Below are positions 32,955-42,427 of a DNA stretch of 64,000 nt, piece after piece; position 1 is the first letter of the stretch; each line of letters opens with the position of its first letter. The notes below the pieces were generated by a model. It did no database searches. It worked only from the letters and a program-made list of their open reading frames with translations, and had not been told where the DNA came from. A program made the translations under genes and the position numbers. The DNA comes from Rhodococcus sp. 14-1411-2a (GTDB taxonomy: Bacteria; Actinomycetota; Actinomycetes; Mycobacteriales; Mycobacteriaceae), in assembly GCF_002259485.1 (NCBI RefSeq), contig NZ_NPGA01000007.1, forward strand, positions 1-64,000, given 5' to 3'.

Positions 32955-34628
32955 ATGCCGGTTGACCAGTACACGGTAGGTGTCGATTTCGGCACCCTGT
33001 CCGGACGCGCCGTCGTCGTTCGCGTGTCCGACGGTGCCGAAATTGCCTCGGCAGTCCACGATTACCGACACGCGGTGCTCGAGGAGACGCTGCCCGGCGG
33101 CACGGTTCGGTTGCCCGACGCGTGGGCACTGCAGGTGCCCGACGACTATCGCGACGTCCTGCGCCGCGCGGTGCCTGCCGCTCTGGCGGCCGCGGGCACC
33201 GAACCCGACCAGGTCGTCGGCATCGGTACCGACTTCACCGCGTGCACCATGGTGCCCACCTACGCCGACGGCACGCCGCTGTGTGAGGACCCGCGCTTCG
33301 CCGATCGGCCGCACTCGTACGTGAAATTGTGGAAACACCATGCAGCACAGGGGCAGGCGGACCGCATCAACGAGCTGGCAGAACAGCGCGGCGAGAGTTG
33401 GCTCCCCCGCTACGGCGGACTGATCTCCTCGGAATGGGAGTTCGCCAAGGCGCTGCAGATCCACGAGGAAGACGCCGAGATCTACGACGCGATGGACCGA
33501 TGGGTCGAAGCGGCCGATTGGATCGTCTGGCAGCTCTGCGGACACTACGTGCGCAATGCGTGCACGGCCGGATACAAGGGCATCTATCAGGACGGGCACT
33601 ACCCGTCCGCGGACTTTCTCAGCGAATTGGCACCGGGCTTCGGTTCCTTCGTCGCCGACAAACTCGATCAGCCGTTGGGCGAGTTGGGTTCTCGCGCAGG
33701 TACGTTGACCGCCGAAGCCGCGCACTGGACCGGGCTGCCCGAGGGCATCGCCGTCGCGGTCGGCAACGTCGACGCGCACGTGACCGCCCCCGCGGCCGGA
33801 GCGGTGGAACCGGGCCGGATGGTCGCCATCATGGGGACCTCGACCTGCCACGTGATGAGCTCGACCGTCCTGAAGGAAGTTCCCGGCATGTGCGGGGTGG
33901 TGGACGGTGGAATCGTCGCCGGATCCTTCGGCTACGAGGCCGGACAGAGCGGCGTCGGCGACATCTTCGGATGGTTCACACGGACCTCGGTTCCCGCGTC
34001 GTACAGCGAGGCGGCTGAAGCGGCAGGTGAGTCGGTACACGAACACCTGACTCGCCTCGCGCAGACGCAGGACGTGGGTGAGCACGGGCTCGTCGCGCTC
34101 GACTGGCACAGCGGAAACCGATCGGTCCTGGTCGATCACGAACTGTCCGGTCTGGTCATCGGAACCACGCTGGCGACGCGACCCGAGGACACCTACCGCG
34201 CACTGCTCGAAGCAACGGCGTTCGGAACCCGCGTCATCGTGGAGACGTTCCGCGACAGCGGCGTTCCGGTCGAGGAGTTCGTGGTGGCAGGAGGGTTGGC
34301 ACGCAACCCGCTCCTGATGCAGATATACGCCGATGTGCTACGAATGCCGTTGTCGGTCATCGCTTCTGCACAGGGACCGGCGCTGGGATCGGCCATCCAT
34401 GCTGCGGTTGCGGCCGGGTGCTACCCCGATGTACCCGTCGCGGCGAAATCGATGGGCAAGGTACGTCGCGGCGCATTCGTGCCCGACGAATCACGCTCGG
34501 CGGCCTACGATTCCCTGTTCGAGATCTATCTGGAGTTACACGATCGATTCGGCCGAGACGTGCCGACCATGCGCCGACTGCGGGCGCTTCGACGTGACGC
34601 ACTGACTCGAAAGGTGGACGCGTCATGA
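32955..34628 (+). CDS. araB: Ribulokinase
   Basis: The 557-aa protein is a FGGY sugar kinase. YTVGVDFGTLSGRAVVVRVS is the phosphate-1 motif with the SGR typical of AraB, VVGIGTDFTACTMVPTYADG the second block, and EEFVVAGGLARNPLLMQIYA the adenosine-binding motif. It phosphorylates L-ribulose to L-ribulose 5-phosphate. ATG 32955 is preceded by AAGGAG. It is followed by araD (overlapping ATGA at 34625) and araA 37 bp further, which gives the complete three-step route from L-arabinose to D-xylulose 5-phosphate. Confidence 0.95.
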   Translation: MPVDQYTVGVDFGTLSGRAVVVRVSDGAEIASAVHDYRHAVLEETLPGGTVRLPDAWALQVPDDYRDVLRRAVPAALAAAGTEPDQVVGIGTDFTACTMVPTYADGTPLCEDPRFADRPHSYVKLWKHHAAQGQADRINELAEQRGESWLPRYGGLISSEWEFAKALQIHEEDAEIYDAMDRWVEAADWIVWQLCGHYVRNACTAGYKGIYQDGHYPSADFLSELAPGFGSFVADKLDQPLGELGSRAGTLTAEAAHWTGLPEGIAVAVGNVDAHVTAPAAGAVEPGRMVAIMGTSTCHVMSSTVLKEVPGMCGVVDGGIVAGSFGYEAGQSGVGDIFGWFTRTSVPASYSEAAEAAGESVHEHLTRLAQTQDVGEHGLVALDWHSGNRSVLVDHELSGLVIGTTLATRPEDTYRALLEATAFGTRVIVETFRDSGVPVEEFVVAGGLARNPLLMQIYADVLRMPLSVIASAQGPALGSAIHAAVAAGCYPDVPVAAKSMGKVRRGAFVPDESRSAAYDSLFEIYLELHDRFGRDVPTMRRLRALRRDALTRKVDAS

Positions 34629-35302
34629 CGGTCGTCGACGATGTGCGCGAGGTCATCGAGGAAGTGCGCCGTGACGTGTGTACGTTGCACTCCGAGTTGG
34701 TGCGCTACGGACTGGTGGTCTGGACGGCAGGCAACGTCTCGGCGAGGGTCCCCGGCCGGGACCTCATGGTCATCAAGCCCAGCGGAGTCTCCTACGACGA
34801 CCTCACGCCCGACAACATGGTGGTGTGCGATCTGCACGGCAGGGTGGTCGAGGGTGACCATGCACCCTCCTCGGACACCGAGGCGCAGGCCTATGTCTAC
34901 CGGCATCTCGACCACATCGGCGGTGTGGTGCACACACATTCGCCGTACGCGGTGGCGTGGGCGGCCCGAGGAGAACCCATCCCCGTGGTCACCACCATGT
35001 GCGCGGACGAGTTCGGCGGAGACATTCCCGTCGGCCCCTTCGCCGTCATAGGCGACGACTCGATCGGACGCGGCATCGTCGATACCCTCGCCGACAGTCG
35101 ATCTCCGGCGATCCTCATGCAGAACCACGGTGTCTTCGCGGTCGGCCCATCCGCCCGATCTGCGGTGAAAGCCGCGGTCATGTGCGAGGACGTCGCGAGG
35201 TCGGTGCACCTGGCATATCAACTGGGACAACCTCTTCCCATTCCGAGCTCGAAGGTCGACGCACTGTACGACCGCTATCAGAACGTTTACGGCCAGCGCT
35301 GA
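34625..35302 (+). CDS. araD: L-ribulose-5-phosphate 4-epimerase
   Basis: The 225-aa class II aldolase-fold protein contains [40 protein letters not shown], the metal-binding [20 protein letters not shown] (HxH) and the third His in [19 protein letters not shown]. This pattern, with Asp/Glu in [12 protein letters not shown], is AraD rather than fuculose-1-phosphate aldolase. It converts L-ribulose 5-phosphate to D-xylulose 5-phosphate with a bound metal ion. Its start overlaps the araB stop, showing translational coupling. Confidence 0.94.
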   Translation: MTVVDDVREVIEEVRRDVCTLHSELVRYGLVVWTAGNVSARVPGRDLMVIKPSGVSYDDLTPDNMVVCDLHGRVVEGDHAPSSDTEAQAYVYRHLDHIGGVVHTHSPYAVAWAARGEPIPVVTTMCADEFGGDIPVGPFAVIGDDSIGRGIVDTLADSRSPAILMQNHGVFAVGPSARSAVKAAVMCEDVARSVHLAYQLGQPLPIPSSKVDALYDRYQNVYGQR

Positions 35303-35339
35303 CCGGCGCGTCCGATCTTCTCTCCACGGAGGTACCCCC

Positions 35340-36824
35340 ATGTCCGAAATATGGTTTCTCACCGGCAGCCAAAGCCTCTACGGCCCCGAGACCCTCGAGC
35401 AGGTAGCAGTTCAGTCTCGCGAGATCGCAGACAAACTCGATGCGGCACTGCCCGTCTCGGTGATCTGGAAGCCGGTGCTGCTCGACGCGTCGTCGATCCT
35501 GCGCCGTATGCGCGAGGCGAACGCCGCCGACGAATGTGTGGGCGTCGTGACCTGGATGCACACCTTCTCCCCCGCCAAGATGTGGATTGCCGGCCTCGAC
35601 GCGTTGGACGTCCCGCTGCTGCACCTGCACACACAGGCCGGAATGTCGTTGCCGTGGTCGACCATCGACATGGAGTTCATGAATCTCAACCAGGCCGCCC
35701 ACGGGGACCGCGAGTTCGGACACGTCGAATCTCGGGTGGGTGTTCTGCGCACGATCGTGGCAGGCCACGTCGACAACCCCGCGGTGATCGAGCGTGCGGA
35801 ACAGTGGGTACGAGCAGCTCTCGGCCGCGCAGAGTTGAGGTCACTGTGCCTGGCACGTTTCGGCGACAACATGCGCGACGTCGCAGTGACGGAGGGCGAC
35901 AAGGTCGAAGCCCAACTGCGATTCGGAGTCTCCGTCAACACGTACGGCGTCAACGATCTGGTCGAGGTCGTGGACGGCGTGAGCGATTCGGCCGTGTCCG
36001 ACCTGATCGACGAATACCGGTCGTCGTACGACATCGCACCGAGTCTCGACAAGGGCGGTGACCGCCACGAATCGCTCCGCTACGGCGCCCGGGTCGAGGC
36101 CGGGCTGCGGAAGTTCCTCACCGACGGTGGATTCACGGCCTTCACCACGAACTTCGAGGATCTCGGTGGGCTTCGCCAGTTGCCAGGACTCGCGGTGCAG
36201 CGCCTGATGGCCGACGGGTACGGGTTCGGCGGTGAGGGCGACTGGAAGACCTCGATGTTGTTGCGCGCCATGAAGGTGATGGCCGAGGGACTCGACGGTG
36301 GAACGTCGTTCATGGAGGACTACACCTACAACCTCGTCCCGGGGGCCGAGAAGATCCTGGGCGCGCACATGCTCGAAGTGTGCCCGTCGATCACGACCTC
36401 GCGGCCTACGCTCGAGATCCACCCGCTCTCCATCGGCGGCCGCGAAGACCCGGTGCGCCTGCGCTTCACCGCCGATCCCGGCCACGGCATTGTCGTCGGA
36501 CTCTCGGATGTCGGTGAACGATTCCGATTGACGGCCAACGTGATCGACGTCGTCGAGCCCGACGAGGCGCTACCGAATCTGCCGGTGGCCTGCGCTGTGT
36601 GGGAACCGCAGCCCTCACTGTCGGTATCGGCCGAGTCGTGGCTGACCGCAGGGGCACCCCACCACACGGTTCTCAGTACCGCGATCGGCTTGCCCGTGCT
36701 GGAGGCATTCTCGGACATGATCGGCGTCGAGCTGCTCACCATCGACTCCGCAACCACCACACGTCAATTCCAACAGACACTGCGATGGAACGCGGCATAC
36801 CACCGACTCGCGGCGAAGCTGTGA
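35340..36824 (+). CDS. araA: L-arabinose isomerase
   Basis: The 494-aa protein matches the length of bacterial AraA. Family blocks include [80 protein letters not shown] and [20 protein letters not shown], with the metal-binding His/Glu residues in the last two blocks and in [20 protein letters not shown]. It converts L-arabinose to L-ribulose with Mn/Co. ATG 35340 is preceded by GGAGGTACC. It is the last of araBDA; the TAXI-type gene converges from the right 22 bp away, and no clear terminator hairpin is visible. Confidence 0.95.
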   Translation: MSEIWFLTGSQSLYGPETLEQVAVQSREIADKLDAALPVSVIWKPVLLDASSILRRMREANAADECVGVVTWMHTFSPAKMWIAGLDALDVPLLHLHTQAGMSLPWSTIDMEFMNLNQAAHGDREFGHVESRVGVLRTIVAGHVDNPAVIERAEQWVRAALGRAELRSLCLARFGDNMRDVAVTEGDKVEAQLRFGVSVNTYGVNDLVEVVDGVSDSAVSDLIDEYRSSYDIAPSLDKGGDRHESLRYGARVEAGLRKFLTDGGFTAFTTNFEDLGGLRQLPGLAVQRLMADGYGFGGEGDWKTSMLLRAMKVMAEGLDGGTSFMEDYTYNLVPGAEKILGAHMLEVCPSITTSRPTLEIHPLSIGGREDPVRLRFTADPGHGIVVGLSDVGERFRLTANVIDVVEPDEALPNLPVACAVWEPQPSLSVSAESWLTAGAPHHTVLSTAIGLPVLEAFSDMIGVELLTIDSATTTRQFQQTLRWNAAYHRLAAKL

Positions 36825-36846
36825 GGTCGTTGCTCCGACCGCCGGC

Positions 36847-37785
36847 TCATCCGTGACGTCTTCGGTATTCCTGTTCGGCTCCGGGGTGGAGGGGAATGCT
36901 TCCGGTCATCACCAATGACCGCGCGTCGAGAAATTGACTACCGATCGCCTGACCGGGCACCAGCGCGGACGACTGATCGAGAAGCACACTCACCAGTGCA
37001 GCGACCACGCGGTCCGGCACATCCGGATGTGCCAGCAGAAGATTCGGAATACCGACGGTGGTGACCTCCGGATGCTCGCCGTACACGTTCGGCGGCACCG
37101 GCACCGCCTCGTACGCGGTACCGAATTCGCGTCGGAGATCAGTGACGACGGTTCCCAGATCCAGTAGACGAATCGCGGCTCGAGGCTGGGCAAATGCCGG
37201 AGTCGGCAACCCGCCCGCCCACATCACGGCGTCGATTTCGTTGGCCGTCAGTGCATCTGCCGCCGAGCTCATCGACAGCTGAACCTGATCGACAGCACCG
37301 CCCTCCGCCACACCCGCTGCACGGAGGACTCGCTGCGACACGTCGGTGGCACCGGATCCCGGGGCACCGATGCTCACCTTTCTCCCTCGCAGACCGTCCA
37401 TGGACTCGATATCGGAGTCCGCTCGTACAGCCACTTGGAAGTAGTTCTCGTAGACGCACCCGACCGCCGCCAGCTCTCCGCTCGGATGACCGTAGGCGGC
37501 GTCCATGAGCGTCAGGGCCAGCTCGGCCTGCCGTGAACCCAACGCCTCGAGGTTGTCGACGGATCCGGCCGTCGTGAGTGGAACGACCTCGGCGACATCG
37601 GTTTTCGCGGCAGCGTCGGACAGCAATCCGGCGAACTCCCAGAAGAACCCGCCGACCTCGCCTGCCGCGAGGCGTAGCTGCATCGGCGGGTCCGAGGCGC
37701 AGGCACCCACGACGGCAGCGCTCAGGGCCAACAGACCGGCCTGCAGCGCCGTTCTACGTGAGAACGACGCTGCGGGCTGGGCCAT
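36847..37785 (-). CDS. TAXI-type TRAP solute-binding lipoprotein
   Basis: The 312-aa protein begins MAQPAASFSRRTALQAGLLA, then SAAVVGACAS: a twin-arginine-like SRR and a lipobox (VGAC), so it is probably a Tat-exported lipoprotein. The mature part has the TAXI features: RLAAGEVGGFFWEFAGLLSD, LTTAGSVDNLEALGSRQAEL, GLRGRKVSIGAPGSGATDVS and VQLSMSSAADALTANEIDAV. TAXI proteins bind organic acids or amino acids for TRAP transport, but no DctM/DctQ partner genes are present. It follows the MFS gene by 25 bp (start 37785; GTG 37794 is an alternative), so the MFS and this protein are probably co-expressed. Confidence 0.88.
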   Translation of the reverse strand: MAQPAASFSRRTALQAGLLALSAAVVGACASDPPMQLRLAAGEVGGFFWEFAGLLSDAAAKTDVAEVVPLTTAGSVDNLEALGSRQAELALTLMDAAYGHPSGELAAVGCVYENYFQVAVRADSDIESMDGLRGRKVSIGAPGSGATDVSQRVLRAAGVAEGGAVDQVQLSMSSAADALTANEIDAVMWAGGLPTPAFAQPRAAIRLLDLGTVVTDLRREFGTAYEAVPVPPNVYGEHPEVTTVGIPNLLLAHPDVPDRVVAALVSVLLDQSSALVPGQAIGSQFLDARSLVMTGSIPLHPGAEQEYRRRHG

Positions 37786-37810
37786 GCCAGTCACTGTAAG
37801 GCGTAGCCGG

Positions 37811-39175
37811 TCACTGGAACGCTCGGCCCTGCTCTCGGTCGAGTACGGTCTCGGACTTGTTGCGCAGTACGAAGATGTACACCAGCAGCGAGATGGCGAT
37901 CACGACCGTCACGTAGAGAATGAACCAACCCACGTGCCCACCGTTCTTCGCGGCTTGATAGATCAGTGGTGCCGTGCCGCCGAAGGCCGAGTTGGCGAGT
38001 GCGTACCCCAAGCCGACGCCGAGTGCGCGGACGTGCGAGGGGAACAGCTCCGCTTTGACGATCGCATTGATCGAGGTGTAGCCGGTGAGGATGACGTAGC
38101 CGACGCACACCAGTGCTAGTGACTGGACCACCGACGTCGCCGTCGGAAGATACGTGATGAGTACGTAGGTGTACAGCACGCCTCCGATGCCGAAGAAGAC
38201 GAGCAACGGCTTGCGACCCACCTTGTCGCTGATCAGTCCGCCGATGGGCTGCAGCAGCATGAGGAAGACCAGACCGGCGAGGTTGATCCAGGTACCGGTC
38301 ATCCCCCGGTCCTCGTAAGCGGTCTTGACCATCGAGGGTGCATTGACGCTGTAGGTGTAGAACGCGATGGTGCCACCGGCCGTGACCATGAAGCAGATCA
38401 GCAACGCCCGCCAGTGATTGGCGACCAATTCCTTCAGGGAGCCGGAGGCTTTGTCCGCACCGCTGCGCACTGCGTGGAGTTGATCCTCGGTCAAGGATTC
38501 GTCCATGCTGCGACGCAGCCAGAAGACCACAACTGCGGCCACTCCGCCGATGAAGAAGGCTATGCGCCAACCGAAGTCCTCGATCTGCTCGCGCTCGAGG
38601 AACACCTGCATCAGCAGCAGAGTCACCTGTGCGAGCACATGCCCACCGACGAGGGTGACGTACTGGAACGACGAGAAGAATCCCCGACGCTCGCGGGTGG
38701 CGGCCTCGGACATGTACGTCGCCGACGCACCGTACTCACCGCCGGTGGCGAAGCCCTGAACGAGACGGCACAGGATCAGGATCACGGCGGCCCATACGCC
38801 GATGCTCTCCCGTCCCGGAGTGAGCGCGATGACCAGCGAGCACGCCGCCATCATCGAGACGCTGAACGTCAGCGCAGCCCTGCGCCCGTTGCGGTCCGCG
38901 TAGCGGCCGAAGAACCACGACCCGACCGGTCGCATCAAGAACGTGACCGCAAAGATCCCGTACACATAGATGGTGGAATTCTTGTCGGCGGAGTCGAAGA
39001 ACTGATTCTCGAAATACGTCGCGAAGACGGTGTAGACGTACACGTCGTACCACTCGACCAGGTTTCCGGACGAACCCCGCAACGTGTTGAAGACGGCACG
39101 GCGGGTGGCAGCGCGCGAGGAGACGGGTGGACTGGGGAGCGTCGAACCGGTGAGCGAGGTGGCCTCGTTGGCCAT
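37811..39175 (-). CDS. MFS transporter, KgtP/MHS carboxylate type
   Basis: The 454-aa, roughly 12-helix protein has SGNLVEWYDVYVYTVFATYF, the helix 1 signature of the metabolite:H+ symporter family (KgtP, citrate, shikimate types). FGRYADRNGRRAALTFSVSM and PIGGLISDKVGRKPLLVFFG are the two loop motifs, and QGFATGGEYGASATYMSEAA is typical of dicarboxylate carriers. ATG 39175 follows AAGGACC. It precedes a TAXI lipoprotein and follows a two-component system in the same direction. The set suggests signal-controlled uptake of an organic acid. Confidence 0.9.
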   Translation of the reverse strand: MANEATSLTGSTLPSPPVSSRAATRRAVFNTLRGSSGNLVEWYDVYVYTVFATYFENQFFDSADKNSTIYVYGIFAVTFLMRPVGSWFFGRYADRNGRRAALTFSVSMMAACSLVIALTPGRESIGVWAAVILILCRLVQGFATGGEYGASATYMSEAATRERRGFFSSFQYVTLVGGHVLAQVTLLLMQVFLEREQIEDFGWRIAFFIGGVAAVVVFWLRRSMDESLTEDQLHAVRSGADKASGSLKELVANHWRALLICFMVTAGGTIAFYTYSVNAPSMVKTAYEDRGMTGTWINLAGLVFLMLLQPIGGLISDKVGRKPLLVFFGIGGVLYTYVLITYLPTATSVVQSLALVCVGYVILTGYTSINAIVKAELFPSHVRALGVGLGYALANSAFGGTAPLIYQAAKNGGHVGWFILYVTVVIAISLLVYIFVLRNKSETVLDREQGRAFQ

Positions 39176-39273
39176 GGTTTGGTCCTTCCACATTCAGCGG
39201 GCAAGTGGGCTGCCGGGCAACGATCGGCACCGAAGCCTCCCTACTGTGACGGCAAGCACAGCCTGGAACCAAG

Positions 39274-39309
39274 CCGTTTCGGATTTCCTAACACTCCCTT
39301 AGGAAACGG
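39274..39309. repeat. Overlapping inverted repeats at the sensor-kinase 3' end
   Basis: TTTCCTAA (39284-39291) and TTAGGAAA (39299-39306) form a perfect 8-bp pair with a 7-base spacer; CCGTTTC (39274-39280) and GAAACGG (39303-39309) form an alternative 7-bp pair. The right arm overlaps the last codons and the stop of the kinase gene. It could be a leader or terminator structure, or an operator for the MFS gene 99 bp downstream on the minus strand. Confidence 0.5.
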
Positions 39310-40699
39310 CCCTCGGAAGCCGCAGCTCGATCCGAAGCCCCACTGGTCGACCCGCCATGACTCGAAGTGATCCACCGGCTCGCTCGGTCAGGGCGTGGAC
39401 GATCGACAGACCGAGACCGGTACCGTCGCCGTGCGCACCCGACGCTCGATAGAACCGGTCGACGACCTTGGCGAGCTCGTCTGCAGGCACGCCGGGTCCG
39501 TTGTCGGACAACCACATCGTGACGTCCGCGTCACCGGTTCGGTAGCCGACCTCGATGCCGGTGCCGGAGCCGGCGTACTTGGTTGCGTTGCTCAGCAGAG
39601 CGTCGAGAATTCGAGTCAGGTCGTCCTCGGACATGGCAACGCGACACTCCGTGTCGGCTTCCGGCTCCGAGACGTGCACGGTCATGTCGGCCGCGGCTAT
39701 CGAGGCCGACCAGAATCCGACTCGATCTGCGACAACCGCACCGAGGTCACACCCTGGGGATCGAGTGGTCGTTGGGGTTTCGGCAGCTGCGAGAACGAGC
39801 AGGTCTTCCACGACGGAGCTCAGACGATCGACTTCGAGCGTGGTCCTCAGGTGCGCATCGGTTGCCGAATCCGGAACGCGCATTCCCAGAACGTCCATAC
39901 GAATTCGTAACGCTGCCAGTGGGTTCCGGAGAGCATGGGCGGTATCGGCCACCAATCGGCGTTGCGCAGCGGTGGCGGCCTCGACGTCGTCGGCCATGGC
40001 CTCGAAGGCGCTGGAGAGCTCACGTACCTCCGGTGGCCCGACATAGGGCACGGCTTCGAGTCGTTGCGAACCTTCGATCGACGCCTGATCGTGGAACTTG
40101 TCGCCGAACGAGTGGACACGCGAGGACAGTGCGGTGAGCGGACGAACGACCCAGCGCGACAACGCAACAGCGATCACCGCGACCGTCGCGAGAATCAGCA
40201 TGGCACCGAGGGCGATGACCACCCAGGTGATCGCGACGTCCCTGCGTGCGGAATCGGTGGACGCCTCGAGAACCACTGCTCCGTCCACTTGGGTGCCCCC
40301 ACCGACCGGTGCAGCAATCAACACCGAGGAATCCGACCACGGCGTCAGACTCGACGGTAGGTCACCGCGCTGATTGCGCAACGCGCCTGCCGCTGCCTGC
40401 CGGACGTCATCGCGCTGCAGGTCGAGGCCGGACACCGCGCGTGCCTCTCCGGTGCGGTCGACGACTGCAACGCCCTCGTCGTACAAACTGTTGTAGCGCT
40501 GCACCGATTCTCGGATACGGGCCACGCCGGGTTCGTCTTCTCGTGAGCTGAGTTCGGCAAAGAACGATGCTGCCGCGGCCCTGTTCTCGCCGAATCGTTA
40601 GGCCCGTTCGCGACCGACCAGGAGCGCGAGAGGAACCGACAGCGCAAGCACGACGACGGTGGAGTAGATCATCAACACCAACAGGACACGCCGTCGCAC
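39299..40699 (-). pseudogene. Sensor histidine kinase interrupted by an in-frame TAA
   Basis: The frame begins with GTG 40699, one base after the response-regulator stop, and reads VRRRVLLVLMIYSTVVVLAL, then LALLVGRERA, a first membrane helix. TAA at 40598-40600 (minus strand) stops it after 33 codons. The frame then continues unbroken from RFGENRAAAASFFAELSSRE to 39299. The downstream part has the periplasmic sensor region, the second membrane helix (ITWVVIALGAMLILATVAVI), HAMP, the phosphoacceptor box (VADTAHALRNPLAALRIRMD), N box (LDALLSNATKYAGSG), and G boxes (WLSDNGPGVPADELAKVVDR, GTGLGLSIVHALTER). The reading frame is the same on both sides of the stop, so it is a nonsense change, most simply CAA to TAA, not a frameshift. 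A GTG at 40525 could restart translation but would lack the first helix. Confidence 0.85.
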
Positions 40700-40700
40700 G

Positions 40701-41360
40701 TCAGGTGTCCCAGCGGTAGCCGAAGCCGCGGATGGTGACGATGGCACCCGGGCGATCGAGCTTGGAACGCAATGCCGTCATGTGGACATCGAGCGTCCGC
40801 GAGATCGCTACGTACGCATCGCCCCAGATGGCGTCCATCAACTGTTCCCGGCTCACCGCTTCGCCGCGACGCGTCACGAGATGCGCCAACAGGTCGAACT
40901 CCTTGGTGGTCAGTGCAACAGCGCGTCCACCGACTTCCACGGCACGCCCGGAGAGATCGACGACGACGTCCCCGAGCGTCAGCCTGTCCGCCGCGGGTCC
41001 CGACGCCGAACTCCGACGATGTGCGGCCACCTCGAGTCGGGCGTGTAGTTCACCCAATCGCGCCGGCTTGACGACGTAGTCGTCTGCGCCACCGCGCAGA
41101 GCACGTACCACCGAGCGCTCGTCGTCCTGCGCCGTCAGCACCACCACCGGAACCGAACTCAGCGTCCTGAGCTTCCGGAGAACTTCCAGTCCATCCATGT
41201 CGGGCAGTCCGAGATCGAGCAGCACGACGTCCATGTCGTGGTAGCCGAGCAGGGCGTCGGCGCCGCGGCGCATACGGACAGGCGTGTGCCCCACCTCGGT
41301 CAACGCGTCCACCAACGCGTCGCCGAGTCCGTCGTCGTCTTCCACCACAGCTATTCGCAT
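40701..41360 (-). CDS. OmpR/PhoB-type response regulator
   Basis: The 219-aa protein has a receiver domain (MRIAVVEDDDGLGDALVDAL; phosphoacceptor Asp in VVLLDLGLPDMDGLEVLRKL; Lys in ADDYVVKPARLGELHARLEV) and a C-terminal winged helix (LTTKEFDLLAHLVTRRGEAV, SREQLMDAIWGDAYVAISRT, LDVHMTALRSKLDRPGAIVT, IRGFGYRWDT). ATG 41360 is chosen because it opens the receiver; the upstream extension is unlikely. It precedes the interrupted kinase gene with one base between, so they were one operon. With the MFS and TAXI genes downstream it resembles TctDE-like control of organic-acid uptake. Confidence 0.93.
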   Translation of the reverse strand: MRIAVVEDDDGLGDALVDALTEVGHTPVRMRRGADALLGYHDMDVVLLDLGLPDMDGLEVLRKLRTLSSVPVVVLTAQDDERSVVRALRGGADDYVVKPARLGELHARLEVAAHRRSSASGPAADRLTLGDVVVDLSGRAVEVGGRAVALTTKEFDLLAHLVTRRGEAVSREQLMDAIWGDAYVAISRTLDVHMTALRSKLDRPGAIVTIRGFGYRWDT

Positions 41361-41493
41361 CGAACTCAAGATAGGCCACCATCGGGGGTGAACGCGGGCA
41401 TGAGTGTTCACGGTCGGGTGTCATGCGCGGAATGCCGCCGATGGGCGACGGTAGTGAACGCTCAGGTGCAGCCCGCGTGAGCACCGAAACCCG

Positions 41494-42141
41494 TCAGGCA
41501 GGGATGCTCGCGCGAAGGCCGGGTGCCAGTGCAATATCGATGACTTGCTCGAGCGTCAGTACGCCGTTGGCGTTCACATCGATTCGGGTGCCGTCGGTGG
41601 CCACTGCAACGACGCGAGTCGTGTCCGTGCCGTCCTGAATGTCGAGCACTGTTCCGTCTGCTCGCGTCGAGCGCTCGTCGACGACGCCTGCAAAGCACGG
41701 ACCGGCCGGCTGGTCGGAAAGACCCACGGTGACTGCCAACGTGCCGGTCCGATCGCCGACGGTGACGGTTCCGAGCGCTGTGGCGTAGCCGTCGAACGAC
41801 TGCCTCACTGCGACCGCGTCGAAGCCGAAGGCCAGTGCGAACGGATCGGGTTCGACGGTTGTTCCGGTGGGAAGGGCTGCGATCAGGGCATCGGTCATCG
41901 ATTGTGCTTTGGCCTCGAATCTCCACGGCACCTCGGAAACGTCGGCGTCGCCCTCGATGGCGAATGCGTAGTTCACTCGCACCGAGTCCTCTGGCTGAAT
42001 GACCTCCGCGCAACCTGGAATCGCGATCGGTTCAGGCTGCGGTTCGTGCAGCAGGCCGGCCACAACCGTGCCGACAGCAACAATCCCGACGATCACCGCA
42101 GCCGTCGACCATACCGAGCCCCGTGCGCCTGTCGATTTCAT
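41494..42141 (-). CDS. Membrane-anchored protein of unknown function
   Basis: The 215-aa protein has a basic start and one hydrophobic segment (TAAVIVGIVAVGTVVAGLLH), then a domain that starts PEPIAIPGCAEVIQPEDSVR and ends near GVLTLEQVIDIALAPGLRAS, with DGTVLDIQDGTDTTRVVAVA before it. It is probably an anchored extracytoplasmic protein; two Cys (GCAEV, GPCFAG) could form a disulfide. I do not recognise a named family. It is divergent from the small gene at 42272 and lies 133 bp from the response-regulator start. Confidence 0.7.
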   Translation of the reverse strand: MKSTGARGSVWSTAAVIVGIVAVGTVVAGLLHEPQPEPIAIPGCAEVIQPEDSVRVNYAFAIEGDADVSEVPWRFEAKAQSMTDALIAALPTGTTVEPDPFALAFGFDAVAVRQSFDGYATALGTVTVGDRTGTLAVTVGLSDQPAGPCFAGVVDERSTRADGTVLDIQDGTDTTRVVAVATDGTRIDVNANGVLTLEQVIDIALAPGLRASIPA

Positions 42142-42271
42142 ACAGTCCTTGCCGTCTCGGGATGGGGTGTTTCGTCATTCTGGCATCTCGGGGTGTAGTT
42201 CCGTGCCCAGCGGGGCACACCCATGATGTACATCCATCGGCGACCTGTCGCCCCGACCTTGTGGAGACTTC

Positions 42272-42427
42272 ATGACGATGCCGACCGACGCAAGCGATGC
42301 AGTCCCCTCGCAGGGCAGCAACGACGGCCCCCGAGAGCACACCCCCGAGACGGACGCCGTCGAAGGCGCGCACGTGGACGAGGAAAACGTGCCACACCCT
42401 CCCGAGAACGGAAACGCGCAGAACTGA
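42272..42427 (+). CDS. Small acidic hypothetical protein
   Basis: A 51-aa frame starts at ATG 42272 after GTGGAGAC. The peptide (MTMPTDASDAVPSQGSNDGP, then acidic TPETDAVEGAHVDEENVPHP) is rich in Asp, Glu, Pro and Asn and looks disordered. No family is recognised. Support is a good start context and a plausible composition for short actinobacterial proteins; there is no homology evidence. Confidence 0.45.
   Translation: MTMPTDASDAVPSQGSNDGPREHTPETDAVEGAHVDEENVPHPPENGNAQN

Noticed and set aside
40598..40600. A frameshift as the cause of the kinase interruption
   Set aside because: The same reading frame continues on both sides of the TAA, so no insertion or deletion is needed; it is a nonsense codon.
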